The translations under genes and the position numbers were made by a program. A model generated the notes under the pieces. The model was not told the origin of the DNA. It did not search any database and saw only the letters and a program-made list of their open reading frames with translations. This document shows, piece by piece, positions 23,712 through 31,864 of a DNA stretch of 53,752 bases. This stretch comes from an uncultured Oscillospiraceae bacterium (GTDB taxonomy: Bacteria; Bacillota; Clostridia; Oscillospirales; Oscillospiraceae), in assembly GCA_910589085.1 (NCBI GenBank), contig CAJUSG010000003.1, positions 1 to 53,752 of the forward strand. Direction: 5' to 3'. The first letter of the stretch is position 1. Each line of letters begins with the position of its first letter.

Positions 23712-25108
23712 GAATGCGTCCTCCTAAGGTTAAATCTATCCAAGACCATCTCTTCTGCTTCATATTTCGTTCCGGCATAAAATGTACGATAAGCCCTTTC
23801 TGTCAGCTCGATTAGAGCATCGCGATCAATGAACTCGTTTTCGTAAACAATCTCTCCCCAAGGAAGTGAATCCTCCAGAATATAATTTAGCCAATCCCGT
23901 GGGTCACAAAATCGTTGATGGTAAATATTAGTGCCAGGATAAATAAAGAGCGGATTGAAGTGGGCGAAATCTAGCCCAAGATCTTTGGATACATCTATTT
24001 CTTTCAGGATCCTTTCCTGATTTTCGTCACCGCCCCCCAAAATAAACGTTCCAGCAATGCGAATTTTGGAATGGCGTTTTACCAATCGGACTGCATCCAC
24101 AAAAGCTCCAACTGAAAAGGCTTTGCCCAGGTATTCCTGCCCGAGAGGATTCGTCTTCTCAATGCCCACATTGATTTGGCGGCAACCGCACTCTTCCAGC
24201 ATATGTACACCATTGGAATCGATATGAGTCAACCAATCCACTCGAATTTCCATTTGCCAGGACATATGTATGTCCCGCCGGAAGAGTTCATCCCGAAAAT
24301 TTTTGATTTCTTGATTAGTAGAAGAAACTTTGAAAAAGAAACAATCGTCATAAAAGATTACGTCATTAACATGATAAGTTTTTTGGAGAAACTCCATTTC
24401 ATCGACGATAGATTTAACACTCCTTTTGTGAAAACGCTCCTGCTTTGACATGGAGCCAGAAACACAGTAGTTGCAATGATATGGACATCCGCGAGAGGTA
24501 ATCATGGGTAGGGTGATTCCCGAACTATTTTTTCTCCTCTCAGAAATAATAGTTTGATCCACATACAGCCGGGTAGGGAAAGCAAGCGTATCAATCGGGG
24601 CAGTGCGATTATAGAAGAGGTACCCTGGCCTAGACACTTCTGCGCATTTAGATAAAGGTTGTCCGCCTTTTACTGTCTGCAACGCTCGGACAACAGCTGT
24701 TTCTCCATACCCTTTGATAACATATTGGAGACCCAAATAGTCAAAGAAAACCCACTCCTGCCCTGGGATTCCCGCTAGGGGACCACCTGCAAATATGCGT
24801 TCAGCATCAAACATTGACCGGCAGACATCGGCAATAACCTTTAAAGCCTTTACTTCCGAAGTCATACAGGGCCCGATCCCTATTAGCATAGGTTCATGTC
24901 GAGAAAGGCATTTGCGTAATTCTTTTGATAATACATCTAAATTTTCTTCATATAGGGAAGAGACTATTTGTGTACAGTCTACAACGGCATATGAGAACCC
25001 CTTCGCTGTGATTGCGGAGATAATGTAGCTTAGCCCCATTGGAAACATCGAGCTACTTCCATATCTTTTGTGAAAAGGTGGGTTGATTAACAACAAATCT
25101 ATTGACAT
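23708..25108 (-). CDS. B12-binding radical SAM protein
   Basis: 466 residues. The N-terminal ~150 resemble a cobalamin-binding Rossmann domain: LLLINPPFHKRYGSSSMFPM at 5-24, IGIGPCMTSEV at 77-87 and AGGPLAG at 107-113. The radical SAM 4Fe-4S motif is C208-x3-C212-x2-C215 (RGCPYHCNYC), followed by a barrel with IFYDDCFFF, GCRQINVGIEKTN and GTFILGGGDENQE. The C-terminal ~80 residues resemble no tailored-peptide maturase tail I know. First gene of the five-gene operon, with AGGAGGAG before ATG 25108. It could modify a nucleotide, a peptide or DNA; the reaction is unknown. No clear promoter was found in the 128-nt gap upstream. Confidence 0.88.
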   Translation of the reverse strand: MSIDLLLINPPFHKRYGSSSMFPMGLSYIISAITAKGFSYAVVDCTQIVSSLYEENLDVLSKELRKCLSRHEPMLIGIGPCMTSEVKALKVIADVCRSMFDAERIFAGGPLAGIPGQEWVFFDYLGLQYVIKGYGETAVVRALQTVKGGQPLSKCAEVSRPGYLFYNRTAPIDTLAFPTRLYVDQTIISERRKNSSGITLPMITSRGCPYHCNYCVSGSMSKQERFHKRSVKSIVDEMEFLQKTYHVNDVIFYDDCFFFKVSSTNQEIKNFRDELFRRDIHMSWQMEIRVDWLTHIDSNGVHMLEECGCRQINVGIEKTNPLGQEYLGKAFSVGAFVDAVRLVKRHSKIRIAGTFILGGGDENQERILKEIDVSKDLGLDFAHFNPLFIYPGTNIYHQRFCDPRDWLNYILEDSLPWGEIVYENEFIDRDALIELTERAYRTFYAGTKYEAEEMVLDRFNLRRTHS

Positions 25109-25236
25109 ATAACTCCTCCTGCAAAAGAGTTTAATAACAGTTGTAAAAAAAGTAAAATAACTTCACTGCTTCCAATTGCTTTCTCGTATGCCAGCTTTTT
25201 GAATATTTGCAACAAACGATTCCAACTTCGATGAAA

Positions 25237-25605
25237 CTACATATGTTTTCTAATGATCGTTAACCGCGCCTTCGGATCTAACCATAGTTGGAAATCTGCT
25301 GCAATTTCGGGGTAAGCACTTACGTCTCCGCCTTTCCCCTGCTTTACATGCATTCCAACAGCATGAGTCCTTCGAATCCACAAGGATGGCGTAATGGTAA
25401 AAGATGTTGTATACCCCAGGTGGATCAGTTCCTCGCAGGCTTTATCATCAAATTCCTCGTTCACATCATCTTCACATTGACGGAGAAATTCCAGTGTGTT
25501 GCGGCTGCGCATCCAACTTTGAATGACATATTCAGGAGATTCTTCGGAATATTGCCTTACCAATTCCGTCAATGACACCATATCCTTACAAGTCAACTGT
25601 CTCAT
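25237..25605 (-). CDS. KilA-N domain protein
   Basis: 122 residues matching a KilA-N DNA-binding domain, typical of phage and mobile-element antirepressor-like proteins. The pattern includes VIQSWMRSRNTLEFL (~27-41), SLWIRRTHAVGMHVKQGKGG (~74-93) and the final IAADFQLWLDPKARLTIIRK. The protein is almost only this domain, so it may be a truncated member. Start ATG 25605 overlaps the stop of the gene at 25602-25805 (ATGA). It lies 128 nt upstream of the radical SAM gene on the same strand and marks the island as phage- or element-derived. It could also regulate the operon; this is untested. Confidence 0.75.
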   Translation of the reverse strand: MRQLTCKDMVSLTELVRQYSEESPEYVIQSWMRSRNTLEFLRQCEDDVNEEFDDKACEELIHLGYTTSFTITPSLWIRRTHAVGMHVKQGKGGDVSAYPEIAADFQLWLDPKARLTIIRKHM

Positions 25606-25805
25606 GTAAAGGCTAATCGTTTCATGATGTCTCTGATTTTCTCGGACGTCCGTAGTTTTTCCTCATCTAGTGAATCATAGAATTTCTCTTTCGCTGTGGT
25701 AGCAAGATCCGTATCTATCACTCGTTTTGCAAGGAGTGTATCAATTGCAGACTCATACAGGAACACCAGGCGCGCATAAAGTTCGCTGATTTCTTCCTCT
25801 GTCAT
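25602..25805 (-). CDS. Small unknown protein coupled to KilA-N gene
   Basis: 67 residues from ATG 25805, which is preceded by GGGAGA; the in-frame longer version from 25865 lacks a good ribosome-binding site. The protein is highly charged, helical and Glu/Lys-rich (begins MTEEEISELYARL). It resembles the small helical proteins found beside recombinase and KilA-N genes in clostridial elements, but I cannot name a family. It overlaps the KilA-N gene by 4 nt. Confidence 0.6.
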   Translation of the reverse strand: MTEEEISELYARLVFLYESAIDTLLAKRVIDTDLATTAKEKFYDSLDEEKLRTSEKIRDIMKRLAFT

Positions 25806-25861
25806 GACCACATTCTCCCTTTTTCTACAAGTATAGCAGAAAGAGCGGAATTTGTACAGGC

Positions 25862-26212
25862 TCATTTCATTTCAAGAGAGGGAGACCGATATCTGGCTGA
25901 TTTTCTCGGATGACCAACTTTGTCATAGTCCACATTACACCGGCGATCCTTTTCAAATTGAGCATCCAAGTATACCTCTATGCCAATAATAGGGACATAC
26001 TTCTTATTCGCCAAAAGCTTATCCACGGCTGCCCTGGTCCATTTGGGATTTCCGGTTGGGGAAGGAATGCCCTTTGTAAAGAGCATATCAACGATTTTCC
26101 CCAAGCTGGCTCCGGCAAGATAATACTCAAATATGCTGCGGACAACATCTGCATTTTCTTCATGTATGACGATTTCCTCGCCAATCAAAACATAGCCATA
26201 TGGAAGTTTCAT
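25862..26212 (-). pseudogene. Serine recombinase remnant (recombinase domain only)
   Basis: 116 residues matching the central 'Recombinase' domain of large serine integrases: MKLPYGYVLIGEE, EENADVVRSIFEYYLAG, SLGKIVDMLFTKGIPSPTG and WTRAAVDKLLANKKY. The N-terminal resolvase domain with its catalytic Ser and the C-terminal zinc-ribbon/coiled-coil part are both missing, so it cannot recombine DNA alone. It keeps its own GAGGT ribosome-binding site before ATG 26212, so a short protein may still be made. Next to the tRNA-Leu 3' end, it is the fossil of the element that brought in or bordered the island. Confidence 0.75.
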
Positions 26213-26242
26213 AGTTACCTCGCTTTCTAAAACATAAATAAA

Positions 26243-26280
26243 AGCAGGTTTGAGAGATAACCAATCTCCTCAACCCTGCT
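26243..26280 (-). terminator. Imperfect hairpin upstream of the recombinase remnant
   Basis: Arms 26243-26258 and ~26264-26280 pair with small mismatches. On the minus strand it is followed by TTTTATTTATG. It could terminate leftward read-through from tRNA-Leu or attenuate the recombinase gene. Confidence 0.5.
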
Positions 26281-26350
26281 CGCTGATACCTATAATATGT
26301 AATTGTAGCCAATTTTAAGATTTGATTTTAGTGCAATTCTTACAAGAAAA

Positions 26351-26392
26351 GACAAAACCTGCGTATAACTATCGTTAAACGCAGGTTTTGTC
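26351..26392 (-). terminator. Terminator of tRNA-Leu
   Basis: 14-bp perfect stem (26351-26364 with 26379-26392), 14-nt loop, then a T-rich CTTTTCT on the minus strand. It lies directly after the tRNA 3' end. Confidence 0.85.
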
Positions 26393-26397
26393 TACAA

Positions 26398-26484
26398 TGG
26401 TGCGGCTGACGGGAGTCGAACCCGTACGCCCGTCCGGACACAAGCACCTCAAGCTTGCCAGTCTACCAATTCCAGCACAGCCGC
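26398..26484 (-). tRNA. tRNA-Leu(GAG)
   Basis: On the minus strand: acceptor GCGGCTG pairs with CAGCCGC, discriminator A, encoded CCA (26400-26398). The D-arm has GGAATTGGTAGAC. Anticodon stem CAAGC/GCTTG with loop TTGAGGT gives anticodon GAG. A long variable arm is present, and the T-arm is GGTTCGACTCC. Its 3' end faces the AT-rich island. Confidence 0.95.
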
Positions 26485-26513
26485 AAAAGACGATCTTTTC
26501 AGACCGCTTGCTC

Positions 26514-26542
26514 ATTATACATGCTTAGGAAGGGTTTGTCAA
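26514..26542 (-). promoter_or_regulatory. Sigma-A promoter of tRNA-Leu
   Basis: Minus strand -35 TTGACA (26542-26537), 17-nt spacer, -10 TATAAT (26519-26514). Confidence 0.88.
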
Positions 26543-26573
26543 GAAATTTCCAAGATTTTTTCCACGGCGTCAG

Positions 26574-26614
26574 AAAAAGGGGACAGCGGCTTTCGTCTTG
26601 GAAAACCGCTGTCC
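26574..26614 (-). terminator. Terminator of the symporter gene
   Basis: 9-bp stem (26581-26589 with 26606-26614) followed on the minus strand by CCTTTTTCTG, just after the stop at 26621. Confidence 0.75.
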
Positions 26615-26620
26615 GCTTAC

Positions 26621-28006
26621 TTAATCCGGTCCGAACTGGTTCCAGTAGCCCATGACAAAGATGAACAGGACAATCAGGGGCAGGATATAGCTGACGTAGA
26701 AACGCACGCCTTTGGGGAAGGCCAGACCCTCTCCGGCGTTTGCCTCTGCCAGGAATCGCTTCCAGCCCCAGCCCTTTTTGCTGGTACAGAACAGCAGATA
26801 GACCAGCGAGCCCAGGGGCAGGATATTCTGCGAGACCAGAAAATCCTCAATGCCGGACACATCCATCCCCAGCACGGTAAACCCGGACCACAGGTTGGAG
26901 CCCAGCACACAGGGCATGGACAGCAGAAACACGCCAATCAGATTTATCAGTACCGCCTTCTTGCGGGAGACCCACCACCGGTCCATGGTGAAGGAGATGA
27001 TATTCTCAAAGACGGCGATTACGGTAGACAGGGCGGCAAAGGACAAAAACAGGAAGAACGCGCCGCCCCACAGCCGGCCCATGAGCATATGGTTGAAGAT
27101 GTTGGGCAGGGTAATGAATACCAGAGCGGCACCCTCCCCGGTGGACACGCCAAAGGCGGAACAGGCGGGGAAGATAATCAGGCCAGCCACAAAGGCCACG
27201 CAGGTATCCAGCACGCCGATGCGCAGGGCTTCCCCTGCCAGCCGGTGCTCCTTGCCGATATAGCTGCCAAAGATGGCGATGGCTCCAATGCCCAGGGACA
27301 AGGTGAAAAACGCCTGGCCCATGGCGGCAAAGACCGCCTCACCCAAGATCCAGTTGCCCTCGGCGTCGTAGGCCAGGTTGTGGAAGTTGGGCTGGAGATA
27401 GAAGCGCAGACCCTCTCCTGCCCCCTTCAGCAGGACGGAGTTCACCGCCAGCACCACCATCAGGGCCAACAGGCAGAGCATCATCACCTTATTCACCCGT
27501 TCCACGCCGTTGCGCAGTCCCTGGACACACACCAGCATGCCGATACACACCACAACAGCCATATAGGCGGTCATCGTGCCCGGCTGGCTCAGCAAATCGC
27601 TGAATTTTCCGGCCACTCCCTGGGCGTCCAGCCCCTCGAAGCCGCCCCTCAGTATCTCCACAAAATAATACAGCAACCACCCGGCGATCACAGTATAGAA
27701 CATCATCAGCAGATAGTTGCCCGCGAAGCCCACATAGCTGTACCAATGCCAGTGGGAGCCGGTGGGCTCCAGCCGCTGGAAAGACAGGGCGATGCTCCGC
27801 TGGCTGGCCCGGCCCACGGCCAGCTCCATCACCATAACGGGCAGGCCCAGAATGACCAGAAACAGCAAATAAAGCAGCACAAAGGCCGCCCCGCCGTATT
27901 TCCCTGTGATATAGGGAAAGCGCCACACGTTGCCCAGGCCGATGGCGCAGCCCGCCGAGATGAGCACAAAGCCCAGGTGGGAGGAAAACGTCTCTCTTTT
28001 CTCCAT
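26621..28006 (-). CDS. Sodium-dependent transporter, neurotransmitter:sodium symporter family
   Basis: 461-residue polytopic membrane protein of the NSS/SNF family (LeuT, MhsT relatives), which imports amino acids or amines with sodium. Signature in TM1: FVLISAGCAIGLGNVWRFPY (~12-31), including the unwound GLGNVWRFP. About 11-12 hydrophobic spans follow, including ALSTVIAVFENIISF. ATG 28006 is the conserved start, but AAGGAG is 13 nt away; an in-frame TTG at 28012 has ideal spacing and may be used. It is monocistronic, divergent from the radical SAM gene at 28306. The substrate cannot be told from sequence; tryptophan, alanine or tyrosine are known for relatives. Confidence 0.93.
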   Translation of the reverse strand: MEKRETFSSHLGFVLISAGCAIGLGNVWRFPYITGKYGGAAFVLLYLLFLVILGLPVMVMELAVGRASQRSIALSFQRLEPTGSHWHWYSYVGFAGNYLLMMFYTVIAGWLLYYFVEILRGGFEGLDAQGVAGKFSDLLSQPGTMTAYMAVVVCIGMLVCVQGLRNGVERVNKVMMLCLLALMVVLAVNSVLLKGAGEGLRFYLQPNFHNLAYDAEGNWILGEAVFAAMGQAFFTLSLGIGAIAIFGSYIGKEHRLAGEALRIGVLDTCVAFVAGLIIFPACSAFGVSTGEGAALVFITLPNIFNHMLMGRLWGGAFFLFLSFAALSTVIAVFENIISFTMDRWWVSRKKAVLINLIGVFLLSMPCVLGSNLWSGFTVLGMDVSGIEDFLVSQNILPLGSLVYLLFCTSKKGWGWKRFLAEANAGEGLAFPKGVRFYVSYILPLIVLFIFVMGYWNQFGPD

Positions 28007-28167
28007 TGGCAATCCAAAACTCCTTTGCTGTAATAAACACGAGAGGGGTCTGAGGGAGCGGGCCGCGCGGTGTTTGATCAAGGCTTTAGGATCCGGAGAG
28101 CTGCCGGTGCCCTTATGCGGGAGCCGATGATTGCTTGTGGCCTTCTCCGTTCCCCTCTTATCCAGAT

Positions 28168-28197
28168 ACTATACCACAAAAGCAGCGGCCGGGGCAA
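28168..28197 (-). promoter_or_regulatory. Probable promoter of the symporter
   Basis: Minus strand -35 TTGCCC (28197-28192), 18-nt spacer, -10 TATAGT (28173-28168). It leaves a ~155-nt leader in which I see no known riboswitch. Confidence 0.5.
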
Positions 28198-28228
28198 GCC
28201 TCGTTTTTCCTTTCTGTGAAATTCCCTC

Positions 28229-28256
28229 TTGACAGGGGAATTTTTTGCGCTATAAT
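28229..28256 (+). promoter_or_regulatory. Sigma-A promoter of the repair-type radical SAM gene
   Basis: -35 TTGACA (28229-28234), 16-nt spacer, -10 TATAAT (28251-28256), with ATG 28306 about 45 nt downstream. Confidence 0.85.
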
Positions 28257-28305
28257 AATGGTACTATTGTTCTATCGAACGGAGTTTCGCGGAGGGAGGA
28301 GCACC

Positions 28306-29571
28306 ATGGAGCTGCTGGACAAGCTGAACATTTTAGCGGATGCCGCCAAGTACGATGCGGCGTGTACCTCCAGCGGGCTGGACCGGGCGGGGCGGCCTGG
28401 CACCATTGGAAATACAACGATGGCCGGCTGCTGCCACTCCTTCTCGGCGGACGGGCGGTGCATCTCTCTGCTGAAAGTGCTCCAGACCAACTTCTGTGTC
28501 TATGACTGCCAGTACTGCGTTAACCGGAAGTCCAACGACGTGCCCCGAGCGGCCTTTACTCCGGAGGAGCTGTGCGAGCTGACGATGGGCTTTTACCGGC
28601 GCAACTATATCGAAGGGCTGTTTTTGTCCTCGGCGGTGATTCAAAATCCGGACTACACCACCGAGCTGATGATCCGCACCCTCTGTATTTTGCGGGAGAA
28701 GCACCGCTTTGGGGGCTATATCCACGCCAAGGCCATCCCGGGTGCCAATCCGCTCCTCACCCGGAGGCTGGGCCTGCTGGCCGACCGGCTGTCTGTGAAT
28801 ATCGAGCTGCCCTCCTCACCCAGTCTGGCCCTGCTGGCTCCCGACAAAAAGAAGGAGGCCATCCTCACGCCGATGGGGCAAATCAGGGATGGAATTTCGG
28901 AATCCAAGCGGGAGATTGCGGTATACCGCCACGCCCCCCGGTTCGCCCCGGCGGGGCAGTCCACCCAGATGATCGTGGGGGCCACCCCGGAGAGCGACCG
29001 GCATATCCTCGCCCTTACCCAGGCCCTCTATGACCGCTACCAGCTCAAGCGGGTGTTCTACTCCGCCTATATGCCCGTCTCCTCCAGCCCGCTGCTGCCT
29101 GTGCCCGAGGGGTTTCAGCCGCCCCTGCTCCGGGAGCACCGGCTGTATCAGGCGGACTGGCTGCTGCGGTACTACCACTTCCGGGCGGAGGAAATTCTGG
29201 ACGAATCCCAGCCCGACCTGGACCCCCGGATGGACCCCAAGTGCTGCTGGGCTCTGCGCCATTTGGAATTTTTCCCTGTAGAGGTGAATCGGGCGGACTA
29301 CGAGGCGCTGCTTCGCGTGCCCGGCCTGGGGGTGCGTTCCGCCCGGCGGATTTTGACCGCCCGGCGGGTGGGACCGCTGAATTTTGAGGGTCTCAAGCGG
29401 CTGGGCGTGGTGCTCAAGCGGGCACAGTATTTCCTGACCTGCTCCGGGAAAATGATGACGGGGCTGCGGGTCAGTGAGGACGGCCTGCTGCGTCACCTGA
29501 TCTCTCTGGAGGCCCCCGCCCTCGCTCAGCCTATGCCGGAGCAGCTTTCCCTGTTCGGAGACGCGGGGTAG
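28306..29571 (+). CDS. Putative DNA modification/repair radical SAM protein
   Basis: 421-residue member of the radical SAM family usually found next to a uracil-DNA-glycosylase-like protein and annotated as putative DNA modification/repair. The 4Fe-4S motif is C64-x3-C68-x2-C71 (TNFCVYDCQYC). Upstream conserved parts are KYDAACTSSG (15-24) and GCCHSFSADGRC. The C-terminus has a helix-hairpin-helix-like segment (VPGLGVRSARRIL) that would bind DNA. ATG 28306 has GGAGGGAGGAG upstream; the frame extends further 5' but across the promoter. The usual glycosylase-like partner is not next to it here: metY follows. The biochemical reaction is not established. Confidence 0.85.
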   Translation: MELLDKLNILADAAKYDAACTSSGLDRAGRPGTIGNTTMAGCCHSFSADGRCISLLKVLQTNFCVYDCQYCVNRKSNDVPRAAFTPEELCELTMGFYRRNYIEGLFLSSAVIQNPDYTTELMIRTLCILREKHRFGGYIHAKAIPGANPLLTRRLGLLADRLSVNIELPSSPSLALLAPDKKKEAILTPMGQIRDGISESKREIAVYRHAPRFAPAGQSTQMIVGATPESDRHILALTQALYDRYQLKRVFYSAYMPVSSSPLLPVPEGFQPPLLREHRLYQADWLLRYYHFRAEEILDESQPDLDPRMDPKCCWALRHLEFFPVEVNRADYEALLRVPGLGVRSARRILTARRVGPLNFEGLKRLGVVLKRAQYFLTCSGKMMTGLRVSEDGLLRHLISLEAPALAQPMPEQLSLFGDAG

Positions 29572-29693
29572 AGCGGACAGGCGCTGTGAAAGGAAGGGCT
29601 GCCGTTTATGGAGGATTCCTCCACAAACCTCTTGACAAATCCGCGGTTTCCCATTACGCTTAACAGTGATTTCAACGAAAGAAGGCGTTCCAC

Positions 29694-30977
29694 ATGAGTG
29701 ACTACAGGATCAACACCAAATGCGTCCAGGGGGGCTATACCCCCGGCAACGGAGAGCCGCGGCAGATTCCCATTATCCAGTCCACCACCTTTAAGTACTC
29801 CACCAGCGAGGACATGGGCAAGCTCTTCGACCTGGAGGCCAGCGGATATTTCTATACCCGGCTTCAGAACCCCACCAACGATATGGTGGCCGCCAAGATC
29901 TGCGACATGGAGGGCGGCACTGCGGCCATGCTCACCTCCTCCGGCCAGGCGGCCAACTTCTACGCCATCTTCAATATTGCCAACTGCGGCGACCATGTGG
30001 TGGCCTCCTCCACCATCTATGGCGGTACCTACAACCTTTTCCACGTCACTATGAGGAAGATGGGCATCGACTTCACCTTCGTCTCCCCCGACTGTACCGA
30101 GGAGGAGCTGAACGCGGCGTTTCAGCCAAACACCAAGGCGGTGTTTGGCGAAACCATCGCCAATCCTGCCCTCACCGTGCTGGACATTGAAAAGTTCGCC
30201 AAGGCCGCCCACAGCCACGGCGTGCCCCTGATTGTGGACAACACCTTCGCCACCCCCGTCAACTGCAGGCCCTTCGAGTGGGGCTGCGATATTGTGACCC
30301 ACTCCACCACAAAATATATGGACGGCCACGGGGCCGGGGTGGGGGGCTGTATTGTGGACAGCGGGAATTTTGACTGGCTGGCCCACGCGGAAAAATTCCC
30401 CGGCCTGTGCACCCCTGACGACAGCTACCACGGCATCACCTATGCCGAGCGGTTCGGCCAGGGCGGCGCCTTCATCACCAAGTGCACCGCCCAGCTCATG
30501 CGGGACTTTGGCTCCATCCAGTCTCCCCAGAACGCTTTCCTGCTGAACCTGGGGCTGGAGAGCCTCCACGTCCGGATGCCCCGCCACTGTGAGAACGCCC
30601 TGGCGGTGGCCAAATATCTGGCGGGCCATGAGAAGATCAGCTTTGTCACCTATCCCGGCCTGGAGGGGGACAAGTATTATGACCTGGCCCGGAAATATAT
30701 GCCTGACGGAACCTGCGGGGTGGTATCCTTCGGCTTCAAGGGCGGCCGGGCCGCCGCTGAGACCTTTATGAAACACCTGAAGCTGGCCGCCATTGAGACC
30801 CATGTGGCCGACGCCCGCACCTGCACCCTCCATCCCGCATCTGCCACCCACCGGCAGATGAACGATGAGGAGCTGGTGGCGGCCGGCATCACCCCCGATC
30901 TGGTTCGATTCTCCTGCGGCATTGAGGACGCGGCCGACCTGATCGCCGACATCCAACAGGCCCTGGAGCAGGTGTGA
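29694..30977 (+). CDS. metY: O-acetylhomoserine sulfhydrylase (homocysteine synthase)
   Basis: 427-residue PLP-dependent Cys/Met metabolism enzyme. It makes homocysteine from O-acetylhomoserine and sulfide; some relatives make cysteine. N-terminal SDYRINTKCVQGGYTPGNGE is typical of MetY. The phosphate-binding SSGQAAN and the PLP-lysine motif STTKYMDGHG are intact. Length of ~430 favours MetY over the ~380-residue MetB/MetC. AAGG precedes ATG 29694. A TTGACA at 29632 may be its -35, with a poor -10 (TACGCT). A 25-nt GC-rich hairpin lies between it and the DUF3783 gene. Confidence 0.93.
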   Translation: MSDYRINTKCVQGGYTPGNGEPRQIPIIQSTTFKYSTSEDMGKLFDLEASGYFYTRLQNPTNDMVAAKICDMEGGTAAMLTSSGQAANFYAIFNIANCGDHVVASSTIYGGTYNLFHVTMRKMGIDFTFVSPDCTEEELNAAFQPNTKAVFGETIANPALTVLDIEKFAKAAHSHGVPLIVDNTFATPVNCRPFEWGCDIVTHSTTKYMDGHGAGVGGCIVDSGNFDWLAHAEKFPGLCTPDDSYHGITYAERFGQGGAFITKCTAQLMRDFGSIQSPQNAFLLNLGLESLHVRMPRHCENALAVAKYLAGHEKISFVTYPGLEGDKYYDLARKYMPDGTCGVVSFGFKGGRAAAETFMKHLKLAAIETHVADARTCTLHPASATHRQMNDEELVAAGITPDLVRFSCGIEDAADLIADIQQALEQV

Positions 30978-30989
30978 CAAATGAAAGAG

Positions 30990-31014
30990 GAGGGCGGCCG
31001 GACCGGCCGCCCTC
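30990..31014 (+). other. GC-rich hairpin between metY and the DUF3783 gene
   Basis: 11-bp perfect stem (30990-31000 with 31004-31014) around a GAC loop, without a following T run. It could be a partial terminator or an mRNA stabiliser. Confidence 0.5.
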
Positions 31015-31029
31015 AGAGAGGATTTGACC

Positions 31030-31413
31030 ATGAAAAACGCTGGAACAGTTTTGATGTATCATTGCTCCGGAGAGGGCTTCTCCAGGCTGAAGCAGATTTT
31101 TGCCATGCTCCATCTGCGTATGCGGGTGGTGGAGCCTGACCGCTACCATGTCCCGCTGGAAGAGCTGGCCGTGGGAAAGGGGGAGGCCGGCGAGATGGCC
31201 GAGCCCCTGCCGGAAGCCATGCTGGTGTTCTGCGGCCTGGGCCAGGCTCTGCTCAACCAGGTGCTGGAGGTAATCCGGGTGGCGAAGCTGCCCCCCATCC
31301 CCCTGAAGGCGGTGCTCACCGATACCAACAGGACCTGGAACACCATACAGCTTCACGAGGAGCTGCTGAGAGAGCGGGAGGCGATTGCCAGCCAGAAGGC
31401 GGAAAAGGCGTAA
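31030..31413 (+). CDS. DUF3783 domain protein
   Basis: 127 residues. It resembles DUF3783, a small Clostridia-specific domain of unknown function: VLMYHCSG at the start, a middle part MLVFCGLGQALLNQVLEVIR and the conserved PLKAVLTDTNRTWNTIQLHE. ATG 31030 is preceded by GAGAGGA at 7 nt; an in-frame TTG at 31024 is a weaker alternative. It follows metY by ~50 nt and may be co-transcribed with it. No catalytic motif is visible. Confidence 0.8.
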   Translation: MKNAGTVLMYHCSGEGFSRLKQIFAMLHLRMRVVEPDRYHVPLEELAVGKGEAGEMAEPLPEAMLVFCGLGQALLNQVLEVIRVAKLPPIPLKAVLTDTNRTWNTIQLHEELLREREAIASQKAEKA

Positions 31414-31468
31414 ATTTCAGCCTTTTTCGCCTTTGCGAAAAAATACGGCAAAAAATCTCAATTTCCTG

Positions 31469-31497
31469 TTGACAAGTGGAGGGCGGTTTAGTATAAT
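31469..31497 (+). promoter_or_regulatory. Sigma-A promoter of the tRNA operon
   Basis: -35 TTGACA (31469-31474), 17-nt spacer, -10 TATAAT (31492-31497). Confidence 0.9.
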
Positions 31498-31529
31498 AAG
31501 CAAGCCGTCGCAAATGAGGCGGTAAACCG

Positions 31530-31605
31530 GGGAGCATAGCTCAGCTGGTAGAGCACATGCCTTACAAGCATGGGGTCACAGGTTCGAGCCCTGTTGTTCC
31601 CACCA
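31530..31605 (+). tRNA. tRNA-Val(TAC)
   Basis: Acceptor GGGAGCA pairs with TGTTCCC (one G-U), discriminator A, CCA encoded. Anticodon stem CATGC/GCATG with loop CTTACAA gives TAC. First of five tRNAs. Confidence 0.94.
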
Positions 31606-31633
31606 TTTGACCCTGAATCCCCCCGAACTGCCT

Positions 31634-31710
<77 letters not shown>

Positions 31711-31746
31711 TTTTTTCTTCGCTCCTGCGAAGGAGCGGAGAAAAAA
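31711..31746. other. Long spacer hairpin between tRNA-Asp and tRNA-Phe
   Basis: 16-bp near-perfect stem (31711-31726 with 31731-31746) around GCGA. The T run comes first on the plus strand, so it is not a plus-strand terminator; it may aid tRNA processing. Confidence 0.6.
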
Positions 31747-31753
31747 TAAGTTT

Positions 31754-31829
<76 letters not shown>

Positions 31830-31864
31830 TCCCCCGCAGCTGATCCCTGCGGGGGACCCCAAAT

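Noticed and set aside
28022..28165. Riboswitch in the symporter leader
   Set aside because: Some pairing is possible, but none of the glycine, lysine or T-box conserved sequences is present.
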